Part shown: piece after piece, positions 23,807 to 32,505 of the stretch
Layout: every line of letters begins with the position of its first letter
Position numbering within the stretch: position 1 is the first letter of the stretch
Translations under genes and position numbers: made by a program
DNA from: Zanthoxylum bungeanum
Lineage: Eukaryota > Streptophyta > Magnoliopsida > Sapindales > Rutaceae
Length of the DNA stretch: 64,000 bases
NCBI GenBank assembly: GCA_019454045.1
Contig: SKCR01026832.1
Location: forward strand, 1 to 64,000
Reading direction: 5' to 3'
The notes under the pieces: model-generated
The model's input: the letters and a program-made list of their open reading frames with translations, nothing else
What the model was told of the DNA's origin: nothing
Databases searched by the model: none

Positions 23807-24099
23807 AATTCTTGTAGTGTATGGGTCATAATTGTCCAACAGCCCATTCACGCCCAAGCCCACTTGAAACACATCCAAATTAATAAAATGCATATTTAAC
23901 ACATTGGGAATTAAATAAAATCTAAAAAGCATATACCAAATTAAAATAAATATCAAATAATCTCGTGCCTAAACAAAACAAATTAAATATCATATTCCTA
24001 ATCTAGCCAGACATGTCCCCCAATCAAATATTAGACTTTCCTTGTAAGACACTAATTGTTTCCTTCTTTTTCAAACAAGGAGAAGCCCTAGCCTTTGTC

Positions 24100-24107
24100 T
24101 ATAAAAG
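24100..24107 (+). promoter_or_regulatory. TATA box of the Tat-like 5' LTR
   Basis: TATAAAAG, followed about 30 nt later by a CT/CA-rich start region (AACACTCCCCCTCTC), fits an RNA polymerase II LTR promoter on the plus strand. Confidence 0.7.
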
Positions 24108-24869
24108 AAACCAAAATCCAACACTCCCCCTCTCATCTCTCACACACGAAAAATCTACAAAAAATAGTAAACTCACTCACTCTCTCATTCACGCATACAA
24201 AACAAAGAAAAGCCCTAGCATTCAAGCCAACCACAAGTAAGAAGCAACAAAGAAAATTCTCTTCTCCTCTCTTCACATTGCCGAGAACATCACCCCAAAT
24301 TCCCCTCCCATTGCCGTAAAACCACAACCCAAGACACCATCTCCATTATCGCACAAACCACCATTGAAACACTCCCCCATACAGCCCTTAAACCACCGAA
24401 AATAGCAGCCCCATACAGCCCCTAAACCACCAAAAACACACCCCAAAACAGTAGCTAAAATCACCAAAAATAGTAACAAGAACTGCACTCTAAAACCCCT
24501 AAAAGAAACCACAAAACAGCAGCCCCTAACCCCTTTAAAAAACGTAAAAACAGCCCTTGCTTCAGTAAAAACAGTGACAAAAAAATAGCAGCAAAATAGC
24601 AGCAAAACGGAGTCAAAACAGTAGCCCGAACAGCAAAACAGCGAGAAAAGACGTGAACCAGTGAACCAGAAAAATTACGGAGCTTTAGCCCTTCCGATCA
24701 CCGTGTAACGTGCTTCCGAGAGTCGACATAAAAGGTTAGACCTGAGGGCACTTTTCCTTATTTATTTTTCATTTATATTTTGATTGTTTATTGAATTTTC
24801 TTCGCATGAGAGTCGTTGATTGATGTGTGTTGTGGCCCTTGAATGAATGGAAAATGTGTCGTCTCTTGT

Positions 24870-24968
24870 GGTATATAGGATGGAAACCCAGACGTAAATT
24901 CCGTAGCCGAATCTGAATGGACGGTAGTGCGGTCTGTACTTGGGATACAACTCCACGTACCACTTGGG
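24870..24968 (+). repeat. Conserved ~95-bp LTR module, copy 1
   Basis: Landmarks in order: GGATGGAAAC, GACGTAAATTCCGTAGCCG, GCGGTCTGTACT, GGGATACAACTCCACGTACC. Related copies lie at 32942-33047, 34290-34388, 44815-44920 (minus strand) and 57698-57786. Confidence 0.85.
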
Positions 24969-25075
24969 CAAACGACACATATTTCGATATATTTTATCTT
25001 GTTTGTTTATTATCCGCATTTTATATTTCGCCATTTAATTTCCGTACAATTATTTGTTTGTTTTGATGATATAGT

Positions 25076-25850
25076 GCGCATGGGCTTAGTATGTTGGTAT
25101 AAAAGTTTTCCATTTGAGGGAAGAAAAGGCCAAAAGGCTACATTTACGCCAATACTTTGCCACGCCGGACAAAGTATGTTGGTTGGATGTGAGATATGTT
25201 CAACCGAGCATATGAAGTCCTATATTGTTGTCTTTACTTTCTATGCATTATGATGTGACGCGCATGGGCTAACTAGGGTGGATTAAAGGTCCTCTATTCG
25301 AGGGAAAATGCCTGAAGGCTACCTAACCACGGTGTTTTGCCGTGCCTTTTGTTATGTCATTGAATTTATGCATATCGTTATTCTATTTATGCATGTATTG
25401 CATTCTAATGCTCATGGGCTTAGTATGTTGGTCTAAAGGTTTTCCATTTGAGGGAAGAAAATGCCAAAAGGCTACCTTTACGCCAATACTTTGCCACGCC
25501 GGACAAAGTATGTTTGGTTGGATGTGAGATATGTTCAACCGAGCATACGAAGTTCTATATTGGTGTCTTTACTTTCTATGCATTGTGATGTGATGCACAT
25601 GGGCTAACTAGGGTGGATTATAGGTCCTCTATTCGAGGGAAAATTCCTGAAGGCCACCTTACCACGATGTTTTGCAGCGCATTTTGTTATGTCATTGACT
25701 TTATGCATATCATTGTTCTATTTATGCATGTATTGCATTCTAATCGCAATGCGCTAACTAGGGTGGATTAAAGGTCCTCTATTCGAGGGAAAATGCCCGA
25801 AGTCTACCTTTACCACGATATTTTGTCGCACCGGACGAGGTATGCTCGAT
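25076..25850 (+). repeat. Tandem array in the Tat 5' LTR, ~335-bp compound unit
   Basis: Units start with G(C/T)(G/T)CATGGGCT at 25076, 25260, 25410, 25595 and about 25748. Odd units continue TTAGTATGTTGGT.TAAA and even ones AACTAGGGTGGATTA, so the real period is a two-part repeat of about 335 bp, present a little over twice. Confidence 0.85.
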
Positions 25851-25924
25851 TGAATGGGAATGAGTTCAATCAGGCACACGGGGTCCTACATTGTGCACCT
25901 GTGTATGCGTTTGCGTCATCTATC

Positions 25925-26275
25925 ATGCATCAGGTCATGTCCCATTCGAACGCGTTCTCGAACACTACACGAACATGAACCTTCTGTTCCCCGTTCGAAC
26001 GCATTTATAAACGCTGCTCGAACACGCACGTATTTCTTTTTTTTTTATCATGCATCAGGTCTGGTCCCGTTCGAACGCGTTCTCAAATGCTATATGAACG
26101 CGAACCTTCTGTTTATCGTTCGAAAGCGTTTACGAACGCTACTCGAATGCGCATGCATTTTGTTTCATCAGGTCTTGTCCCGTTCGAATGCGTTATCAAA
26201 CGCCATACGAACGCGAACCATTTGTTTATCGTTCGAACGCATTTTCAAATGCTACACGAATGCACATACACTGAA
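25925..26275 (+). repeat. GTTCGAACG minisatellite in the Tat 5' LTR
   Basis: Six or so copies of a 50-75-bp unit, each with the palindromic core CGTTCGAACGC and a second GAACGC(G/T)AAC block, separated by T-rich linkers. The same array appears in the 3' LTR at 33810-34075. Confidence 0.85.
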
Positions 26276-26907
26276 CTGATTCTTTTTCATCTCATGTCAT
26301 GCATAATTGTTTCTTGGGTGATTTCTCTTGTATCATGTAATTAATCATACTATTCCATCGTTGACATTCTCACCGTTACCATCTATTTGTATTCCTGCAT
26401 TTATCTATTTGATGTGTTCGTGAGATTGTGTTCAAGCATGATTTAGCCATTAGTACGTTATTTCCCCATACATGATTTGTTTATCTTCTTCGCAATATGT
26501 ATTCGATTTACGCTTATGTTTAGGTTATTATTTATTTTTCATGCTTGATGATTCAACATGTTTATGAGATTATTGGGTGATATCGTATGTTTGCAATTAG
26601 GATGACTCATGTTATACATGCGAATTTAGGAGTAGATTATCCTTGGAAATAAATGTTGCTTAGGCTTGGTTAAATTATAGCACAAATCATTTCATTACAA
26701 GTGGCATAAGTAAGGGACCATTCCGAACCCAACGGTTTGAGGTCTTCCCTTGCAAGGGGTGAGTGCGGCCTTAAATCATTTTCCCGGTTCACACCGGGTG
26801 GCGACTCCATGTTATTTCTCTGGTCTAGTCCCCCGCGGGATATTCCGTACTCCCAACCGGGTCGCGAGCCCGGAACAGCGTCGCCCATTTCTGTGTCCCA
26901 CAGTCTG

Positions 26908-26921
26908 GCGACTCCACTGAT
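26908..26921 (+). other. Primer binding site of the Tat-like element
   Basis: TGGCGACTCCACTG starts 3 nt after the LTR end CCCACA (26904). The sequence would pair with a tRNA ending ..CAGUGGAGUCGCCA. I have not identified the tRNA; Ogre/Tat elements often use tRNA-Arg. The minus-strand relative has the same site at 34908-34921, where it extends to TGGCGACTCCACTGGGGA. Confidence 0.85.
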
Positions 26922-27960
26922 GATAGAGAATCGGCCTTGAAATAATGTCTTGTAATGTTTGGATTTGTGCTTTAATTAACCGTGTCTACTGTGGGTTAAA
27001 AGAGGTTTAATCAAAGGCATTTTTAAGGCTGGGTAATGGTTTGGTGTCTTCCTTCATTCACTACCTTTCTATAAGGAAAAGCTGTGAAGGCACCTAGATA
27101 ATCATTTACTTGTAGCCTATTGTGATGGACTAATTGGGAGGACTCGTTGTTTTATTCCTGTCACCAAGCGATAAGAGCCTAAGAGGCTTGAGTTTTTAAG
27201 AGAGTTCACTCCGCCCTCCCTCTGGGGAATCTACAACGGGAAATCCATTTGACAGTCAGTCACACACCATAACTCGTTGGCACGTACTGTAAGGTATAAA
27301 AAAGGTCGCTCGAACCCTTGAGTGGGGAGACCTAGTTGTGGGCTATCCTTCGCCAGCGAGTGTCTTTATCTACACTCTCGCAAACCCACACGTAGACCGG
27401 AGTTGTATGGCCTATAGCAACTATTTCCTTGTGCTTGTGGACCATCCTCATTTGGATGCAGTTGGACTTCTTGTCAGAAATGCGAACTTGTTGGGTCATT
27501 TAAACTGGGACGAGTTCGTATCCTATGACAATTGGGCCAAAAGCTTCTGAAATGTTGATGGGCCACTCTGTAGAAATTATTTCTATATGCTTGTGTTTGG
27601 GAACATTGTCGTTTGGATCCATCTGGACCTTTTGTAAGGAGGTATGGGTTTGTTGGGCCATTTAACCTAGGACAAGAACGTATCTTATGATGATTGGGCC
27701 AAAAGCTTCTAAAACGCCAATGGGCCATTATATGTTTGTGTTTAGGAACATTATCATTTGGATACGGTTGGACTTCTTTCCATGAGATGTGAACTTGTTG
27801 GGCCATTTAAACTGGGACGAATTCACTCATATGACAGTTAGCCCCAAAAGATTCTAAAACGATAAATGGGCCGATTTGTGTGAAAATTTTAATGAGTTGA
27901 TATATTCCTTTTATCGCATGCATCTTATTCATCTCATGCATACATATATCCTGTTAACAC
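26922..27960 (+). other. Leader of the Tat-like element, with a three-copy repeat
   Basis: Non-coding between primer site and gag. The part at 27031-27262 is closely matched by 63231-63490 in a copia leader. Three tandem units of about 150 bp follow (27430-27585, 27586-27730, 27731-27885), each with TTGTTGGG(C/T)CATTTAA(A/C)C and a GGGCCAAAAGCTTCT-like block. Confidence 0.75.
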
Positions 27961-29230
27961 CCTCTATGTCTATAAAAGACATCATAGATTCCCGTTGGGT
28001 TATGGAAGATGGAAGACTCACTAAAAGACCGGTAACAGATATGAGTACATCTGATAACGAGGTATCCTGGATAGATCAGTTGGAAAACGGTCTCACCAAA
28101 ATTACTGAACAGTTGCAAGCCTTGACTACTGTTGTGGCTGGTATGGCTGTACCCCGTGCTGGGGGAAGTTATGAGAATGTGAGGCGCGAAGAGCCTCCGA
28201 ATGGGTTGGGGGATGATATCCCCGCTTTTGATGATGACATGGCAGAATATGCAACAGGCAGAGTGATTGGGTCTCAGGCAGAATTTCAGAAGCTTCAGGA
28301 TCAGGTTGAAATAGTTACTCGCAAAATGAGGGGTAAACATGAAGAGTTGTTAGATTATGAGGCAATGACCTTCGAAGAATAGTTGCCAGCTCAGTCAAAA
28401 TGCCGGATATGGCTAAGTTCAATTGGAATGGGGATCCGAATGTCCATCTCCGTCAGTATGTTTCAGTTATGTGTTCGGTGGGTTTATCCAAGCGTCAAAC
28501 GCAGAAAATATTTGGGATGTCACTTGAGGGAGCGCCGATAGTTTGGTATCACAGCCTTGAGAAGAAGATTAGGGAAGATTGGAGGTAACTGGCTGATGCT
28601 TTTCTGAAGCAATATGTTACAGACTTGGAAATTGATTTGTCACTCCGTGATTTGGAGAACACTAAGTAGAAGTCGGAGGAAAGCTTTAAGGAGTATGTAG
28701 ACCGCTGGAGAAGCCAGCTTCTGAAAATGCAGACTCGGCCCTCTGAGAAGAACCAGATTAAAATGATCATCAAGGGCACCAAGCCCTCGATTTACGGCAA
28801 ACTGAGGAGGATGACCTCCATGATTACTGATTTTCGACAGTTGAGAGAAACTATCATGGATATTGAAGAAGAAGAGGCAGAGAACATGAAGTTTTATGGC
28901 CTAAGTAGGAGGCCTATTGGGGGAACATCAGGTGCTAAACCTATTTCTACGGAGATTGCTGCCATCCGGAATCGGAGATTCTCTAACTTAGGGAGCCCCT
29001 TGTCTAAGGTGCTGGAGAAATTAAAAAGACAAGGACTTCTGAAACCCCTGGAGACCAAACCACTTCCCAACCCTCCACCACCACATCTCAATCTGAGCCA
29101 ATACTGTCACTTCCACCAATAGAAAGGCCATGACACTGATAATTGTGCCCACATCCGCCATGAAATCTAAGACCTTATAGACTCCAAAAAGATACCTGAC
29201 CCTGAAACAGAACGCCCCAACACACACTAA
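27960..29230 (+). pseudogene. Tat-type gag, interrupted by stops
   Basis: A nearly continuous frame encodes a Tat gag. The N-terminal part contains WIDQLENGLTKITEQL. The central gag domain follows (PDMAKFNWNGDPNVHLRQYV, APIVWYHSLEKKIREDW, FKEYVDRWRSQLLKM), and the C-terminal segment QYCHFHQ..KGHDTDNCAHIRHEI is the CxxH..C knuckle-like end typical of Tat. In-frame stops at 28380, 28586, 28667, 29120 and 29168 are each explained by one C-to-T change of a Gln codon or similar. Confidence 0.88.
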
Positions 29231-30715
29231 AATCCCCTACCAAATTACCACTATGTCCCCCCACCGACCTATATGATAAACTCTGGCCTACCCGAAAGCC
29301 TCGTCCTCAAGTCCTTTGACCATCAAGCCTTTTGCCTGGGTATCTGGGACAGTAATAGTGAAGATGAGACAGAACGGGGCAGAATTTCTGGGAAGACTTC
29401 TCCAGTAGTGATGAAGAAGAAGTGAGGGGAATGACACGCAGCGGTTGTTTCTATAATGATATGGGAGAAAATGGTAAGGAAATATTAACAGATGGCAGAG
29501 AAGTGATTGAGAATGCAGAGATTACCGATGGAGATACAGTGCTGAGGCAGTTGAAAAAAAACCCGGGCACAGGTTATCATCTGGGAATTGTTGTGTTTAT
29601 CACAGGAACACAGACGGGCCATGGTTGAGGCCTTAAGCAAGATAGTAGTGCCAGAAGACGCCAACCCCGCAATGTTTGTTGGGTCAGTCCAAAAGGAAAC
29701 TCTGCCAATATCATTTTCTGAGGAAGAACTCCCGGCTGAGGGGATAAATCATAATAGACCCTATTTATCAGAGCTGAAGTGAGGGGTAAAAAAGACCTCT
29801 TGTGTGATGGTGGATGACGGCTCATCCATTAATGTGTGCCCGTTGAAGATTCTGGCCAAGCTGGGTATGAAGGCAACAGATCTGGATCCCTCTAGTATGA
29901 CTATCAAGGCTTATGACGATAGTAAGCGAGAGTTGATTGAGGTACATTTGTGGCAGCGGTCAAGGTTGGTCCTATTGAGGATGAAGTTGAGTTCATAGTG
30001 CTGGATATCCCTCTACTTTTTGCCTTGTTGTTGGGAAGGCCTTGGTTTCATAAGCTTGGAGGAGTGCCCTCTACTCTGCACCAGATGATTAAGTTCCCGT
30101 ATGAGGGAGAGATTGTCACCATTAGAGATGAGGTGGACAATTCTGTAGCTGCTTTGGAGATACAGCCTTTCACGAGGTTCCAAGTGTCGGCGACTTTTGA
30201 GGAGTGGGTGGATCCTAGGGTGGCTAGGATCATAGAAAAGATGAAGTTCGAGCCGGGCAAAGGTTCAACGTTGCCTAACTTTAAAGGTCAGACCACTCGA
30301 AGGGGTTTGGGGTACAAGTCAGATGAAGAAAAGTCGAGGGCTAAAAAGAAAGGGTTGAAATTGATGGAATGCTTTGTGAAGGCTTCAGGGTATCAAGGTG
30401 AGCCCGAACCAATAGAAGTTAATGGGATTGTGGTTCCTGGATTTGAGATCTTCCAGGATATGTTGGGTGAAATGCCGCTGACAGAAGAAATTGTGAAAGA
30501 ATAAGATAAGTGGGAAGAAGAGTTGATGAAATTGGAGAGCCTGACTCTCGAAGAGGATGAAGAAACTGAGAAAAATATGGTTGCGGAGGAAGAAGTGTCT
30601 GTGGATGATGAAGACATTTATCTTCCTGATTTATTTGAGTGTACTTCTGTATTTGCTAGTAATAAAGAAATCATTTTGCTTACTTGCCTGAGTCTATTCT
30701 TTTCATTTTTTTGAC
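29231..30715 (+). pseudogene. Tat-type protease and linker, frameshifted
   Basis: At 29804-29945 the frame reads MVDDGSSINVCPL, an aspartic protease start with DDG in place of the usual D(S/T)G. Then KAYDDSKRELIEV follows; a frameshift near 29945 moves the rest (GPIEDEVEFIVLDIP, LLLGRPWFHKLGGVPSTLHQ) to another frame. A short G-rich patch, GQTTRRGLGYK (about 30290), resembles the G-patch often found after Tat protease. An acidic linker leads towards RT. Upstream, 29231-29800 is decayed gag-protease linker. Confidence 0.82.
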
Positions 30716-32505
30716 TTGAGTATATTTGATATCAGCTCAACCAGAACAAATGCATTTAACTTGGGCACGCCTGAGAACCCCAGGGAAATTCTGATTGCAA
30801 GTGAGGTTACCTCCGAGGAGAGGGAGAAATTAGAAGAAATATTGGTAAAATATGCCAAAGTGTTTGCTTGGTTCTACGAGGACATGTCTGGGGTAGACAG
30901 AAGTATTGCCCAGCATACAATACCAACTTATCCGAATACGAGGCCAGTAAAACAGAAACTCCAACGGATGAGACCAGAATGGGCTGAGAAAGTTAGAGAA
31001 GAAGTCAAGAAACAGATAGATGTGGGGTTCCTGGAAGTGGTAAAGTATCCGAATGGTTAGAAAGTTGTGCCAGTGCCGAAGAAAGACGGGAAAGTCAGAA
31101 TGTGTGTGGATTACAGAGATCTCAACAAGGCTTGTCCGAAAGATGATTTTCCTCTACCTCATATTGATGTACTAGTTGATAGTGCAGCTTTATCTGCCAT
31201 GTATTTATTTGCAGATGGGTTTTCAGGGTATAAACAGGTTCTTATGGCTGAGGAAGACAAACAAAAAACTGCCTTCGTCACAGAGTGGGGTACTTATTGT
31301 TACAAGGTAATGCCGTTTGGGCTCAAAAATGCAGGAGCTACTTATCAACGGATGGCCACTACATTATTTCATGACTTGATGCACAAAGAGATTGAAGTAT
31401 ATGTGGATGACATGATGGTGAAAACAGAAACCAGAATCGGACATATAGAAGTGCTGGAAAAGTTCCTTCAGAGAGTTGACTAATACAACTTGCGACTGAA
31501 TCCCAAGAAATGTGTGTTTGGGGTAACATCAGGAAAATTGCTGGGACATACAGTGGGAATGGGAGGAATAGAAGTAGATTCGAGAGAAAATCAAGGCAAT
31601 TACTGAGATACCGGCACCGAAGACAGAGAAAGAGGTTAGAGCATTCATGGGAAAAATTCAGTACATCAGTCGGTTCATCGCCAAGTTGACATTAGTGTGT
31701 GAGCCTATTTTCAAACTTTCTAGAAAGGACCAGCCAGTGAAATGGAATGAGCAGTGTCAGTCAGCCTTCGACAAGATCAGAGAATACTTGGTAAAACCTT
31801 CTGTATTGAAACCTCCAAGACCGGGCAAGCCTTTGGTACTGTATTTGGCTATAGAATCAGAAGCACTGGGTGCAATGATGGTACAAGCAGATGAGACCGG
31901 GGTAGAGCATGTTGTCTACTATCTCAGTAAGAAAATGCTTCCGTATGAAGCCCGCTATCAAGAAGTAGAGAAGATCTGTTTGGCAGTATTATGGGCATCC
32001 AGAAAATTACGGCATTGCTTCCAATCTTACAAGATCCAGGTGGTGGCAAAGGAGAATCCTTTGAAATATCTGCATTCAGTGCCTTCGCTAGTGGGAAAAT
32101 TGGGCAGATGGTTAGTGTGTCTGACAGAGTTTGACATTGAGTACCTCACTTCCAAAGTGATCAAGGGGCGAGCCGTAGCAGAGTTTCTGGCATTGCAACC
32201 TATTGAAGAAGATCAGCATAAGTTTGAATTTCCAGATGAAGAGATCCAGGCAATAACAGTTCAGGGATGGAAAATGTACTTTGACGGAGCAGTGAATTAC
32301 AAGGGAGCCGTAATTGGGATTGTGATAGTGACCCTAGAATGAGAAACCTTGCCTATAGCCAAGAGGTTGACATTCGGAGTAACCAACAACATGGCTGAGT
32401 ACAAGGCATGTGTTTTTGGGTTGATGACACTGATAGCCTTGAAGGCTGAGAGCGTAGAGGTCTATGGGGATTCAATGTTAGTAATTCGACAGATTCAGGG
32501 AGAAT
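30716..32505 (+). pseudogene. Tat-type reverse transcriptase with two RNase H domains, truncated
   Basis: RT runs from about 30800: TIPTYPNTRPVKQKLQRM, VPVPKKDGKVRMCVDYRDLN, then the catalytic YVDD at 31400-31411. The classical RNase H follows (KPLVLYLAIESEALGAMMVQ, YYLSKKMLPYEARY, VEKICLAVLWASRKLRHCFQ). Next is the second, archaeal-type RNase H that marks the Tat lineage (KMYFDGAVNYKGA, NNMAEYKACVFG, YGDSMLVI). Stops at 31058, 31481 and 32340 and a frameshift near 31580 kill it. The second RNase H stops at about 32505, where LTR-like sequence starts, so integrase is lost. Confidence 0.92.

Larger units (their letters stand above)
15873..23819 (+). mobile_element. CACTA (En/Spm) DNA transposon, 7.9 kb
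   Basis: Starts CACTACAAGAATT (15873) and ends AATTCTTGTAGTG (23819), a perfect 13-bp inverted terminal repeat, flanked by a 3-bp target duplication TAT (15870-15872 and 23820-23822). It carries two plus-strand genes: a TNPD-type transposase (16898-20503, frameshifted) and a TNPA-like protein (21733-23147). The left end, the right end and a third internal block are packed with TTTAGCGTCGAA / TTCGACGCTAAA motifs. It sits 19 bp from the end of the solo LTR. Confidence 0.97.
13900..23841 (-). mobile_element. Solo LTR of about 2.0 kb, split by a CACTA transposon
   Basis: The sequence runs from TGTTAGTGTTCC (13900) to TTGTCCAACA (23841) and is flanked by an exact 5-bp target duplication GCCCA (13895-13899 and 23842-23846). 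After removing the CACTA insert and its 3-bp duplication, about 1990 bp remain. There is no primer site, polypurine tract or coding DNA, so it is a solo LTR left by LTR-LTR recombination. The minus orientation is inferred from resemblance of its ends (TGTTGG..) to the 2.6-kb LTRs elsewhere. Within 14720-14850 are several ATTAATCCCAGATTAAT repeats. Confidence 0.85.
13715..26904 (+). repeat. 5' LTR of the Tat-like element, interrupted
   Basis: Net length is about 3.2 kb after removing the inserts. U3 is at about 13715-13899 and 23847-24099. A TATAAAAG box lies at 24100-24107, followed by a low-complexity CAGC/AACCACC-rich stretch (24250-24700), the shared 95-bp module (24870-24968), a tandem array (25076-25850), a GTTCGAACG minisatellite (25925-26275) and a GC-rich end. 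The end CCCACA (26904) sits 3 nt before the primer site. The start is approximate; see the finding on shared flanks. Confidence 0.65.

Noticed and set aside
26908..26921. tRNA gene at a primer-site sequence
   Set aside because: Only the short complement of a tRNA 3' end is present, with no cloverleaf; I saw no convincing tRNA or rRNA gene anywhere in the window.
27960..32505. Integrated pararetrovirus
   Set aside because: The order gag-protease-RT-double RNase H with LTRs, primer site and no movement or coat-type domain fits a Tat gypsy element.
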